Positions 54,813 to 64,000 of a DNA stretch of 64,000 nucleotides are shown piece after piece. The DNA comes from Martinezella rhizogenes (lineage in GTDB: Bacteria; Pseudomonadota; Alphaproteobacteria; Rhizobiales; Rhizobiaceae), in contig NZ_JUHG01000016.1 of the NCBI RefSeq assembly GCF_000799715.1, forward strand, positions 372,001 through 436,000. The letters run 5' to 3'. The notes below the pieces were generated by a model that was not told the DNA's origin, searched no databases, and saw only the letters and a list, made by a program, of their open reading frames with translations. Both the position numbers and the translations under genes were made by a program. Position 1 is the stretch's first letter, and every line of letters starts with the position of its first letter.

Positions 54813-54843
54813 ATTAATTATTACACTAAGTGTAAAAATTAAT
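54813..54843. promoter_or_regulatory. 31-bp palindromic operator, probable TetR site
   Basis: The element is symmetric about base 54828. Its core TTACACTAAGTGTAA (54821-54835) is perfect, and the outer arms ATTAATT and AATTAAT are also mirrored with one mismatch. It lies between the lipoprotein gene (start 54766) and the TetR gene (start 54971). TetR dimers usually bind such 15-30-bp palindromes over their own or a divergent promoter. Confidence 0.7.
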
Positions 54844-54970
54844 GTAGGCAACTTTGCGGCAACCATCGAGTGAGAGGGCGGAATTATTTCACCGGAAATG
54901 GAAATGGTAAAAACCGGGAGCGAGTCCTGATAGGTTTGTGTGTTGTGACAACTTATGACAAAATATTTCA

Positions 54971-55561
54971 ATGCATGACCCCTCCTCAAAACCGGAAGGC
55001 CTGCGCGAGCGAAAACGCCGCTTGACGTTTCAGCGCATCGCGGATGTCGGAATGAAATCCTTTCTCGCAAAAGGCTATCAGGAGACGACCCTCGACGAGA
55101 TCGCGGCCGCGGCCGGCATTTCCCGGCGAACCTTCTTTTACTATTTCAAAAGCAAGAACGAGATTCTTCTGGCGCATCAGCGCGGCTATATAGAAGCCCT
55201 CAAGACGTCGGTCCTGGAGAGCGCATCGGCCGGGCGACCGCTTGAGATCGTGCATCAGGCGCTGCGCAAGCTCATTGAACGTGTCCAGACATCCGAGCTC
55301 CTCGCAGTTGCCCGACTGCTGCGACAAAGCGATGCGTTGCGTGTCCGCACGCGCGGCAACTATCTGGGACTTGAACAGGCCGTCTACGAGAGCCTATGCC
55401 AGCTGTTTCCAGCCATGGATCGTGACGAACTGCGCCTGATTTCCATGATATCGGTGAGCCCCCTTCGCCTTGCCGTCAACAAATGGCTTCAGGAAGATGG
55501 CCAGCACCCGCTGATGGGTTATCTGGAGGAGGCACTCAGGAAATTCCGGGCGGCGATCTGA
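54971..55561 (+). CDS. TetR-family transcriptional regulator
   Basis: A 196-residue TetR protein. The helix-turn-helix is FQRIADVGMKSFLAKGYQETTLDEIAAAAGISRRTFFYYFKSKNE (about 20-65), a strong family match. The C-terminal ligand domain is all-helical; ERVQTSELLAVARLLRQSDALR is the usual second part. It is divergent from the DUF3313 lipoprotein and the 31-bp palindrome lies between them, so local control of the lipoprotein is likely. The inducer is unknown. Confidence 0.9.
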   Translation: MHDPSSKPEGLRERKRRLTFQRIADVGMKSFLAKGYQETTLDEIAAAAGISRRTFFYYFKSKNEILLAHQRGYIEALKTSVLESASAGRPLEIVHQALRKLIERVQTSELLAVARLLRQSDALRVRTRGNYLGLEQAVYESLCQLFPAMDRDELRLISMISVSPLRLAVNKWLQEDGQHPLMGYLEEALRKFRAAI

Positions 55562-55600
55562 CCGACCGAATACCGCTCGGACACCTCCGGCTGACTTTGC

Positions 55601-55954
55601 TCAGGCGCGGATATCCAGCACGCGGTCGCGATGCGCCGGATGAGTGCTGTAGACGAAGATCTTGTTCATTTCCTTCTCCGCCAGCAACCGCAGAAAGCGG
55701 ACCTCTATCGTGTTGTTGGAAAAGATCTTCATCAGCACGCAACCAATCTTGCTGATGCGGGCATCGGGGATATCAAGATAGAATTGCTTCGGCAGATTGA
55801 ACTGCGTGAGGATCGCCAGGATCGCGCTGGTCTGCGAGATGCGAATGATGTCGCAGCGGCGTGACGCCAGGTTGAGAACACCCTTTTCGGTATATTCGAT
55901 GCGGGCCGCGTTCCTTGTGTCCTGCATCCTGTACCGCACCTCACGGTCGTACAT
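55601..55954 (-). CDS. PilZ-like small protein (tentative)
   Basis: A 117-residue protein starting MYDREVRYRMQDTRNAARIEY. RNAARIEYTEKGVLNLASRRCDIIRISQTSAIL has the order of a PilZ domain (Arg-rich start, then a D/N-x-S-x-x-G-like turn), and FYLDIPDARISKIGCVLMKI fits its second half. The RxxxR motif that binds cyclic di-GMP is not well conserved (RNAAR), so binding is uncertain. ATG 55954 has GGAAGAG upstream; the frame is open to 56014. It is convergent with the TetR gene. Confidence 0.5.
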   Translation of the reverse strand: MYDREVRYRMQDTRNAARIEYTEKGVLNLASRRCDIIRISQTSAILAILTQFNLPKQFYLDIPDARISKIGCVLMKIFSNNTIEVRFLRLLAEKEMNKIFVYSTHPAHRDRVLDIRA

Positions 55955-56153
55955 GAAGGACTCTTCCTTGTTCAAAAAATGCTGGCCTGAATTCGCTGCG
56001 CCGCGAGCTGCCATTGCCGTAAATCCCTAGAGTAGCTTACGGATCACACGCTATCAGCGGGTATTTAACAGAAGGTTTGGAAGCGCTAGCCCAAGTTGCA
56101 TTTATTTTATGTGTTTGATCGGGCTAGCGCAGCTGCACCTTTGGCAAGGTGCC

Positions 56154-57245
<1,092 letters not shown>

Positions 57246-57266
57246 CTCTGCCCTCCTCCCAGGCAC

Positions 57267-58919
57267 TCAGGCCAGGCGCGCGAAATAAGCGCCCCAAGCC
57301 GGAATATCGATCTTGTTGCCGTAATTGTTGCTTGCAAAACCATGGCCGGTCAGGGCCTGCCAGTTCCCCTCGGGCACGGTCGCGGCCGCTTCCGTCGCGC
57401 CCATGTTGAAGACGCAGAGAATGGTCTCGTCGTTAAGGCTGCGCGTATAGATCAGCACGTCGTCCTGCGGCTCCGTGAAAGCAATCTCACCCTTGGCGAA
57501 GGCCGGATGCTGTTTGCGGAAGGTGAGGAAACGGCGGTACTGCTCCAGCACCGAATTCTCGTCGCCATGCTGGACACTGACGGCGCGCAGGATGTGTTCC
57601 ACCGGCACAGGCAGCCAGGGCTTCACCGTCGAAAAGCCGCCCTGCGCCATCTGGCTGTCCCAGACCATCGGCGTGCGGCAACCGTCGCGGCCCTTGAATT
57701 CCGGCCAAAACTGGATGCCGTAGGGATCCTGCAGATCCTGATAGGCGAGATCGGCTTCCGTCAGGCCGAGTTCCTCGCCCTGATAAATGCAGACCGAGCC
57801 GCGCAAGGTCAGAAGCAGGGCCGCATATTGCTTGGCAAAGGCCTCGCGGTCGGCAACCAGGCCGCCCCAGCGGCTGACATGGCGCACCACATCATGGTTC
57901 GAGAATGCCCAGCATGCCCAACCATCCGGCGCGGCGGCGCCGAAATCGTCCATGACCTCTTCGACACGGTCAGGCGACAGTGCATCCGGCGACAGGAATT
58001 CGAAGGCGTAGCACATGTGCATCTTGTCATCGCCGGCCGTATATTCGCCGACGATCTCAAGACCACGCTGGCTGTCACCGACTTCGCCGACGGCGGCGAT
58101 TGCCGGATATTCGTCGAGAACGGTGCGGAAGCGCTTCAGGAACGCCAGGTTCTCCGGGCGGTTCTTGTCGTAAAGATGCTCCTGGAAGTTATAGGGATTG
58201 ACCGCCGGCGCGGTCGAGGCGTTGCGGCGCGATGGTTCGAGCGCGGGGTTGTCGCGCAGTTCCCTGTCGTGGAAATAGAAATTGATGGTGTCGAGGCGGA
58301 AACCGTCGACGCCGCGATCCAGCCAGAAGCGAACGACGTTAAGCAGGCGATCCTGTACCTGCGGGTTATGCAGGTTCATGTCCGGCTGCGAGGTCAGGAA
58401 GTTGTGCAGGTAGTACTGCATCCGGGTCGGGTCCCAGGCCCAGGCCGAGCCGCCGAAGATCGACAGCCAGTTGTTGGGCGGCGTGCCATCCGGCTTGGCA
58501 TCGGCCCAGACATACCAGTCGGCCTTGGGGTTATCCTTGCTGGAACGGCTTTCGACGAACCAGGGATGGCGGTCGGAGCTGTGCGACAACACCAGGTCGA
58601 TCATCACCTTGATGCCGAGACGATGAGCTTCGCTTGTCATCACATCGAAATCGGCAAGCGTGCCGAAAATCGGATCGACATCCTCGTAGTCGGAGACATC
58701 GTAGCCAAAATCGCGCATCGGCGAGGTGAAGAACGGCGAAATCCAGATTGCGTCGACCCCAAGGGCAGCAACATGCGGCAGACGGGCGGCAATGCCCTTG
58801 AGGTCGCCGATGCCGTCGCCATTGGAGTCCTGATAGGAGCGCGGATAGATCTGATAGATCACGGCACCACGCCACCAGTCCTTGTCCACGGTCGCAATCG
58901 ATTGAGAGGCAATGCTCAT
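57267..58919 (-). CDS. aglA: Alpha-glucosidase AglA (GH13)
   Basis: A cytoplasmic GH13 enzyme of 550 residues that hydrolyses imported alpha-glucosides such as sucrose, maltose and trehalose-like sugars. GH13 regions are seen: region I DLVLSHSSDRHPWF, region II GFRLDTINFYF with the nucleophile Asp, the acid/base Glu in AAVGEVGDS and region IV FSNHDVVRHVSRWGG. It has no signal peptide, so the substrate must come in through AglEFGK. It lies between aglG and aglK in the operon. Confidence 0.94.
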   Translation of the reverse strand: MSIASQSIATVDKDWWRGAVIYQIYPRSYQDSNGDGIGDLKGIAARLPHVAALGVDAIWISPFFTSPMRDFGYDVSDYEDVDPIFGTLADFDVMTSEAHRLGIKVMIDLVLSHSSDRHPWFVESRSSKDNPKADWYVWADAKPDGTPPNNWLSIFGGSAWAWDPTRMQYYLHNFLTSQPDMNLHNPQVQDRLLNVVRFWLDRGVDGFRLDTINFYFHDRELRDNPALEPSRRNASTAPAVNPYNFQEHLYDKNRPENLAFLKRFRTVLDEYPAIAAVGEVGDSQRGLEIVGEYTAGDDKMHMCYAFEFLSPDALSPDRVEEVMDDFGAAAPDGWACWAFSNHDVVRHVSRWGGLVADREAFAKQYAALLLTLRGSVCIYQGEELGLTEADLAYQDLQDPYGIQFWPEFKGRDGCRTPMVWDSQMAQGGFSTVKPWLPVPVEHILRAVSVQHGDENSVLEQYRRFLTFRKQHPAFAKGEIAFTEPQDDVLIYTRSLNDETILCVFNMGATEAAATVPEGNWQALTGHGFASNNYGNKIDIPAWGAYFARLA

Positions 58920-58961
58920 TCTGTATAGGTCCTGTATGAATACTTTAGCTGAGGTCTTTGA

Positions 58962-60125
58962 TCAGCCCCCCTTCACCGACCCGGAGAGCAGACCGCGCAC
59001 GAGGTAGCGCTGCAGACCGAAGAAGACGAGGAGCGGGATGAGAATGGTAACGAAGGCCGAGGCCGTCAGGATTTCCCAGTTGCCGCCGCGCGAGCCGAGC
59101 AGCGCGTTGAGCGCCGCCGTCAGGACCAGGCGATCCTTGTCGGTGCCGAGGAACACCATGGCGATCAAGAGGTCATTCCAGACCCAGAGGAACTGGAAGA
59201 TCGCGAAGGAGGCGAGCGCCGGGAAGGACAATGGCAGGATGATCTTGACGAAAATGTCGAAATCGCTGGCGCCGTCGACGCGGGCGGATTCGATGATCTC
59301 CTTGGGCAGGCCGGCAATGTAGTTGCGCAGCAGGTAGATGGCGAGCGGCAGGCCGAAGGCGGTATGCGCCATCCAGATGCCGGGATAGGTTTTCGACGAC
59401 ACCCCGAACATCTGGCCGATCTCATTATAAATGCGCAGCAGGGGGATCAGCGACATCTGCAACGGCACGACGATGAGGCCGACCACAAGCGCGATCAGCA
59501 GCGCACGGCCGGGAAACTCCATCCAGGCCAGCGCGTAGGCCGCGAAAGCCGCGATCAGGATCGGGATGACCGTCGCCGGAATGGTGACCGTCAGCGAGTT
59601 GATGAAGGACTGACCGATGCCCTCGCCCGTCAGGACGTTGCGATAATTGTCCAGGGTGAATTGCGGCGGCGTGGCGATGGTCAGATAGATGCGTTTGCTG
59701 CGCGCATCCGCCTCGAATGGCGCATTCTTCTGGTAGCGATAGCTGCCATCGGCATTGACGGTGAGCGTCTCGCCATTGCCGAGGTCGGCGGACGAACCGA
59801 CCTTGTAGGCCGCCGGCTCCTGTACACGCATACCGAAGGATTCGATCTTGCCGTTGCCGCTATTGCCTTCACCGGCAACGGTGCCGGCGATGACGTAATT
59901 GGGGCCGTCCTGCACTGCCTTGTCGGGGCCGGCCAGGCGCACGGCCGCCGTCTGCGATGAGCCGGAGAAAGCCGTCCACCAGCCGGAGACGACGATCTGG
60001 TCCCTGTCGCGGAGCGCGGTGACGAAGATGCCAAGCGTCGGCAGCAGCCAGAGAAGAACGATGACGAGCACCGAGAAATGAACGAAGAGGCGGGCGGGGC
60101 CGATGCGGCCGAGGTTTCCAAGCAT
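58962..60125 (-). CDS. aglG: Alpha-glucoside ABC transporter permease AglG
   Basis: A MalG-type permease of 387 residues, about 100 more than usual. TM1 is FVHFSVLVIVLLWLLPTLGIFVTAL. Between TM1 and TM2 lies an inserted extracytoplasmic domain of about 110 residues, ending near YLTIATPPQFTLDNYRNVL. The EAA loop is ESARVDGASDFDIFVKIILPLS. The C-terminus ends YLVRGLLSGSVKGG, the MalG family end. The start follows the aglF stop by one base. The inserted domain may contact AglE. Confidence 0.92.
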   Translation of the reverse strand: MLGNLGRIGPARLFVHFSVLVIVLLWLLPTLGIFVTALRDRDQIVVSGWWTAFSGSSQTAAVRLAGPDKAVQDGPNYVIAGTVAGEGNSGNGKIESFGMRVQEPAAYKVGSSADLGNGETLTVNADGSYRYQKNAPFEADARSKRIYLTIATPPQFTLDNYRNVLTGEGIGQSFINSLTVTIPATVIPILIAAFAAYALAWMEFPGRALLIALVVGLIVVPLQMSLIPLLRIYNEIGQMFGVSSKTYPGIWMAHTAFGLPLAIYLLRNYIAGLPKEIIESARVDGASDFDIFVKIILPLSFPALASFAIFQFLWVWNDLLIAMVFLGTDKDRLVLTAALNALLGSRGGNWEILTASAFVTILIPLLVFFGLQRYLVRGLLSGSVKGG

Positions 60126-60126
60126 G

Positions 60127-61143
60127 TCAGCGCCCCTTCATTTCCGCGTTTGCACGACGGATGTTCCAGATCATGATCGGCGTGACCGCTGCCATGATGA
60201 CGAGCGCGATCACCGCGCTTCGACCGGAATCGCCGCCACCGCGGAACATCCAGTTGAACATCAGATTTGCGAGCACCATCGTGTTCCACTGGCCGTTGGT
60301 CATGGTCAGCACGATATCGAACACCTTGAGCACGAGGATGGTGATCGTGGTCCAGACCGTGGCGATCGTGCCCCAGACCTGCGGCACCATAATCTTCCAG
60401 AAGATCTGCCAGCCATTGGCGCCGTCGATGACGGCCGCTTCGATGGTTTCCTCCGAAATGCCGCGAAGGGCGGCCGACAGGATGACCATGGCGAAACCGG
60501 TCTGAATCCAGATCAGCATGACCATCAGGAAGAAATTGTTCCAGAAGGGGATAGTGATCCAGACTTCCGGCGTGCCGCCGAAAAGCTGCACGACCGCGTT
60601 CAGGAGGCCGATCTGCGTGTCGGTGCCGCCGCGATATTCGTAGATGAATTTCCAGATGACCGACGCGCCGACGAAGGAAATCGCCATCGGCATGAAGATG
60701 ACCGCCTTGGCGATGTTGCCCCACCAGATACGATCGGTCATCACGGCGATCACCAGACCGAAGAAGGTGCACGCAGCCGGCACGACGGCGAGCCAAAGGA
60801 TATTGTTGAAGATCGACTGGCGGAATTCGTTGTCGTTGAAAGCCCAGACATAATTGGCGCCGCCGACGAATTTGCTGCCGTCAGGACCGTAAAAGGACAG
60901 GATAAGGGTCGCAACCACCGGATAGACCAGGTAGACGGCGAGGAGGATGAGTGCGGGCCCGAGGAAAAGCCAGGGACGGATCAGTCCACGGCGACGCAGA
61001 TTGACCGCGACCCGGTGAACGTCGCCACCCTCTTTTGCCGGGAAAATCAGGTCCAGCAACTTGTTGGAAAACAGAAAATACGCGGCACAGACGGCAACGC
61101 CGAATATCATGGCTCCGACCGCCGACAGGATCTGCGAAATCAT
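60127..61143 (-). CDS. aglF: Alpha-glucoside ABC transporter permease AglF
   Basis: A MalF-type permease of 338 residues. It starts MISQILSAVGAMIFGVAVCAAYFLFSNKLLDLIFP, then a second membrane helix (LFLGPALILLAVYLVYPVVATLILSFYG). The EAA loop is EAAVIDGANGWQIFWKIMVPQVWG. GGGAGGGAAAG precedes the ATG. It follows aglE after a gap with a strong hairpin and pairs with AglG. Confidence 0.92.
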   Translation of the reverse strand: MISQILSAVGAMIFGVAVCAAYFLFSNKLLDLIFPAKEGGDVHRVAVNLRRRGLIRPWLFLGPALILLAVYLVYPVVATLILSFYGPDGSKFVGGANYVWAFNDNEFRQSIFNNILWLAVVPAACTFFGLVIAVMTDRIWWGNIAKAVIFMPMAISFVGASVIWKFIYEYRGGTDTQIGLLNAVVQLFGGTPEVWITIPFWNNFFLMVMLIWIQTGFAMVILSAALRGISEETIEAAVIDGANGWQIFWKIMVPQVWGTIATVWTTITILVLKVFDIVLTMTNGQWNTMVLANLMFNWMFRGGGDSGRSAVIALVIMAAVTPIMIWNIRRANAEMKGR

Positions 61144-61234
61144 CTTTCCCTCCCGATTTTTTTTACTTGCTCGAAGCCACCCGCCCGGCGTCGTCGGCAC
61201 TCCCCAAGGCACCGATCGCGGCAGGACGGGATCA

Positions 61235-61260
61235 GCATCGCCGGGAAATACCGGCGATGC
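61235..61260 (-). other. Stem-loop between aglE and aglF
   Basis: GCATCGCCGG (61235-61244) and CCGGCGATGC (61251-61260) form a perfect 10-bp stem with a 6-base loop, 18 bp after the aglE stop. No U-run follows in the direction of agl transcription (TGATCC). It resembles the binding-protein/permease hairpin of the dpp operon and probably stabilises the aglE message. Confidence 0.6.
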
Positions 61261-61277
61261 TTTTCCGCAATGTCAGA

Positions 61278-62639
61278 CTACTTGATGGCGTCCCAAGCCT
61301 TCTGGATCTCGTCAGCGGAGTCCTTGGCCGACTTGCCGCCGACGAAGTCCACCATACCGGTCCAGAATGCGCCCGCGCCAATCTTGCCCGGCATCAGGTC
61401 GGAACCATCGAAGCGGAAGGTCGTGGCGGTCGTCAGGATCTCACCTTCCTTCTTCAGCGCATCATTGGCGTAGGTAGCCGTGTTGACGCCCTTGTACGGG
61501 GTCAGGAATCCGGACTGCGCCATCCAGACTTCCTGGGCGATCGGCGTCTGCAGGAACTGAATGAAGGCGCGCGCGGCCTTCGAGTCCTTGGTGATCGCGG
61601 CCAGCGTACCGGCGCCGAGAACCGGCTTGCCAAGTTCCGGGTGCGCCGCATAGGGCGGGAAGTAGAAGAAGTCGGCATCCTGGCCGAGCTTCGTGCCCTC
61701 CGGGAAGAAGGAGGGGATGAAGGAGGCCTGCTTGTGCAGGTAGCACTTCGGCGGAACCGCAAAGAGGCCCTTGGGACTATCGCGGAAATCGGTCGAGGCG
61801 ACAGCAGCGACGCCGCCGCTCACATATTTGGCGTTCTTGGCGAACTTGCCGAATTCGTCGATGGCATTGACGACCTTCGGATCGTTGAACTTCAAGCTGT
61901 TGTCGACCCAGCCGTCGTAATCCTGCGGCGATACGGTGCGCAGCATCAGGTCTTCGACCCAGTCGGTCGCCGGCCAGCCGGTGGCGCCGCCCGAACCGAG
62001 GCCGACGCACCAGGGGGTGCCGCCGTCCTTGACGATCTGGTCGGAGAGCTTGAAGAGGTCTTCCATGGTGGTGGGGACCTTGTAGCCGGCTTCCTCGAAG
62101 TTTTCCGGCACATACCAGACGAGCGACTTCAGGTCGGCCTTGTAGGGAAAGGCGTAGAAGGCGTCCTTGCCGTCCTTGCCCTTGTAGGTACCGTAACCGA
62201 CCCAGCTGTCGCCGGCGCCGTAGTTTGTCTTGATCCAGGAGGCCAGATCATCGCCAAGCGGCGTCAGATAGCCCTTGCTGGCGAGGTTGGCGAACAGACC
62301 CGGCTGCGGCAGGATCGCGACGTTCGGCGGCGAGCCGGCCTGGGTGTCGATGACGATCTGCTGCTCATAGTTTTCCGAGGACGAATATTTGGCGTTCACG
62401 CCGGTCGCCTCGGTGAAATAATTCAGAACGCTGGTGAATAGCGCTTCGTCCTCGCCGCGCCACGGACCGAAGATGGTCAGCGTCTCGCCCTTCAGGTCCG
62501 CATGAGCGGACTTGAAATCGTCATAACTTTTCCAGTTGAACTTCGCATCCTGGCCAGGCTGGAATTTCAAATCGGCCGACATCGCCGTTCCGGCTGCCAG
62601 GGCGGCAACGGCAACGGTCATCAAAAACAACTTCTTCAT
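61278..62639 (-). CDS. aglE: Alpha-glucoside-binding periplasmic protein AglE
   Basis: The receptor of the Agl importer, 453 residues, with signal peptide MKKLFLMTVAVAALAAGTAM and cleavage near SADLKF. It has the extracellular solute-binding family 1 pattern (LTIFGPWRGEDEALFTSVLNYFTEATGVNAKY), and NPN-type PPNVAILPQPGLFANLASKGYLTPL. WCVGLGSGGATGWPATDWVEDLMLR is distinctive for alpha-glucoside receptors of this type. It is the first gene of aglEFGAK; the operator region lies 70-240 bp upstream. Confidence 0.93.
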   Translation of the reverse strand: MKKLFLMTVAVAALAAGTAMSADLKFQPGQDAKFNWKSYDDFKSAHADLKGETLTIFGPWRGEDEALFTSVLNYFTEATGVNAKYSSSENYEQQIVIDTQAGSPPNVAILPQPGLFANLASKGYLTPLGDDLASWIKTNYGAGDSWVGYGTYKGKDGKDAFYAFPYKADLKSLVWYVPENFEEAGYKVPTTMEDLFKLSDQIVKDGGTPWCVGLGSGGATGWPATDWVEDLMLRTVSPQDYDGWVDNSLKFNDPKVVNAIDEFGKFAKNAKYVSGGVAAVASTDFRDSPKGLFAVPPKCYLHKQASFIPSFFPEGTKLGQDADFFYFPPYAAHPELGKPVLGAGTLAAITKDSKAARAFIQFLQTPIAQEVWMAQSGFLTPYKGVNTATYANDALKKEGEILTTATTFRFDGSDLMPGKIGAGAFWTGMVDFVGGKSAKDSADEIQKAWDAIK

Positions 62640-62707
62640 GTGGTTGTCCTCCCAAATACCAATCCCACGAGCCGAGCACGTCTCGCGTGCTGCGCGCTCA
62701 TTTCCTC

Positions 62708-62879
62708 AAAGCGCTTTGGCTACTTATTCATCCCATTGCAGACGACGCGGAGTCAAGCGATTTTGCCGATTTGGCTGCCCTGCACACCATATCTCGCATT
62801 GCAGCATGAAATGGATGGCAATATTTCGCTATTTATCTTGTTTCAAATGCGTCTCTTGCTACATAGTTAAAAGCGCTTT
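62708..62879. promoter_or_regulatory. Two AglR-type operators (AAAGCGCTTT) in the aglE-aglR gap
   Basis: The perfect palindrome AAAGCGCTTT occurs at 62708-62717 and 62870-62879, in both cases followed by GG. One lies 69 bp before aglE and the other 70 bp before aglR. LacI-family regulators bind palindromes with a central CG like this one. Two copies between divergent genes would let AglR control both, by looping or separately. The rest of the 309-bp gap shows no gene. Confidence 0.7.
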
Positions 62880-62948
62880 GGAAGCCAAGCCGCATGGCAG
62901 GAGGGATTTTGGCGCCATGGCGGCGGGGAGATGGAGGAGCCAAACCAA

Positions 62949-63974
62949 GTGAATCTGAAGCAGCTATCCCAAATGCTCGGCTTATCGCAGACCACGGTCA
63001 GCCGCGCGCTGAACGGTTATCCGGAAGTCAACCGCGAAACCCGTGAGCGCGTCCTCAAGGCGGTTCAGGAAACGGGTTATCGGCCCAACAAGGCAGCGCA
63101 ACGGCTGGCAACCGGCAAGGCAGGCTCCATCGGCCTCGTCATGCCGACCGCGCCCGGCAACCCCACCGACCTGCATTTCGGCGAATTCCTGACCGGGCTT
63201 GGCGAAGAAGCGCTGCGGCACGATTTCCATTTCGTCGTGACGCCCGCCGATCCGAACGACGAGGTCGGCGCATTGAAGCGGCTTGCCGTCAGCGGCAATG
63301 TCGACGCCCTGTTCGTCAACTATATGCGCGGCCACGATCCCCGTCTCGACATGCTGAAATCGCTCTCCATGCCCTTCCTCGTGCATGGCCGGTCCATCGG
63401 CTCGGAACCGGATTATCCCTTCCTCGACATCGACAACGAGGCGGCCTTCTACGATGCCACCAAACTGCTGCTGCAACTCGGCCACAGGCGTTTTGCACTG
63501 CTGAACGGTCCGATGTATCTCGACTTTGCCATCCGGCGGAAAAACGGCGTGGACGCCGCCCTTGCCGAGCGCGGGCTGGCGTTGGACGAAGCTTGCGTCA
63601 GTCACACGGCAATGACCGACGAGCAGGGCCTACTTATCATGGAGCGCATTCTGCAACTCGACAAGCGTCCGACCGCCATTCTCTGCTCCAGCACCGTGCT
63701 GGCGCTAGGCGCAGTACGCGCGATTAACCAAGCGAAACTGAAGCTCGGCGAGGATATCTCGCTGATTGCCCATGACGACGTGCTGACGCTTCTGAAGCCG
63801 GAGAATTTTACCGTGCCGCTGACGACCACACGCTCGTCGCTACGCGCCGCCGGCGTACGCATTGCCGAACGACTGATTGCCGGGATCAAGCATACGGAGA
63901 CATTTCCCGAGCAGGAGCTTTGGAAGGCCGAGCTGATCGTTCGCGCCTCGACCGGCGTGGCGCCGGCCGACTAA
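62949..63974 (+). CDS. aglR: LacI-family regulator AglR
   Basis: A 341-residue LacI-family repressor. The DNA-binding part starts VNLKQLSQMLGLSQTTVSRALNGYPEVNRETRERV, and the hinge RPNKAAQRLATGKAGSIGLVMP follows. The sugar-binding core and a C-terminal TTTRSSLRAAGVRIAERLIAGI are typical. The GTG at 62949 with AGGAG ten bases upstream is preferred over an ATG at 62931 that has its ribosome site too close. It is divergent from aglE and is expected to repress agl until an alpha-glucoside binds. Confidence 0.9.
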   Translation: MNLKQLSQMLGLSQTTVSRALNGYPEVNRETRERVLKAVQETGYRPNKAAQRLATGKAGSIGLVMPTAPGNPTDLHFGEFLTGLGEEALRHDFHFVVTPADPNDEVGALKRLAVSGNVDALFVNYMRGHDPRLDMLKSLSMPFLVHGRSIGSEPDYPFLDIDNEAAFYDATKLLLQLGHRRFALLNGPMYLDFAIRRKNGVDAALAERGLALDEACVSHTAMTDEQGLLIMERILQLDKRPTAILCSSTVLALGAVRAINQAKLKLGEDISLIAHDDVLTLLKPENFTVPLTTTRSSLRAAGVRIAERLIAGIKHTETFPEQELWKAELIVRASTGVAPAD

Positions 63975-64000
63975 GCTAGTTCAGAATTTCGGCGCGCTTT

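Overview
The window looks like chromosomal DNA of a member of the Rhizobiaceae (Rhizobium or a close relative). It is GC-rich and densely coded. It carries RirA with its three conserved cysteines, a complete agl alpha-glucoside locus beside a zwf-pgl-edd Entner-Doudoroff operon, a CbrA-type PdhS kinase beside a phasin gene, and a tRNA-His of the alphaproteobacterial type (no G-1, G1:U72, A73). From memory, the order dpp - rirA - mmsA - phasin - cbrA - DEAD helicase - acetoacetyl-CoA synthetase - pot matches the Sinorhizobium meliloti chromosome. I see no CRISPR array, prophage, transposase or integrase.

Region 1 (1-9.8 kb): a DHA2-type MFS exporter, a VOC protein, rlmE overlapping a Ppx/GppA phosphatase with a very basic N-terminal extension, a LysR regulator divergent from a small monooxygenase-like gene, and an ECF sigma/anti-sigma/TPR unit on the minus strand. 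Divergent from that unit is a two-gene cassette of a type III polyketide synthase and an isoprenylcysteine-methyltransferase-like membrane protein.

Region 2 (9.8-24.3 kb): a DadA-like flavoprotein, gluconokinase, the dppABCDF peptide importer, rirA with an Irr-type (ICE-like) palindrome in front of it, an M48 peptidase overlapping a DUF898 membrane protein, mmsA with a divergent LysR regulator, two small genes of about 50 codons, and tRNA-His.

Region 3 (24.4-36.2 kb): phasin with PhaR-type boxes, the 1189-residue kinase CbrA, a VOC gene lying between the CbrA 3' end and a degraded second copy of that 3' end, a GFA-family protein, a DEAD-box helicase, acetoacetyl-CoA synthetase and an AsmA-like protein. 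Phasin and acetoacetyl-CoA synthetase both belong to polyhydroxybutyrate and acetoacetate metabolism.

Region 4 (36.2-49.5 kb): a putrescine importer (potFGHI, minus strand), a LysR regulator, a chemoreceptor with a long helical periplasmic domain, an ankyrin protein, a BaiN-like flavoprotein, and a puuA-puuB pair. Importer plus PuuA/PuuB form a putrescine uptake and gamma-glutamylation route.

Region 5 (49.6-64 kb): zwf-pgl-edd, a DUF3313 lipoprotein divergent from a TetR regulator around a 31-bp palindrome, a PilZ-like small protein, and aglEFGAK with divergent aglR. The agl genes import and hydrolyse alpha-glucosides, whose glucose can enter the Entner-Doudoroff enzymes next door.

Most genes are ordinary housekeeping or catabolic genes. 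The points most worth a second look are the duplicated cbrA 3' end around a cargo gene, the PKS-methyltransferase cassette with the nested palindrome in the adjacent sigma-factor leader, and several strong uncharacterised palindromes. I did not find a convincing wholly new multi-gene system.
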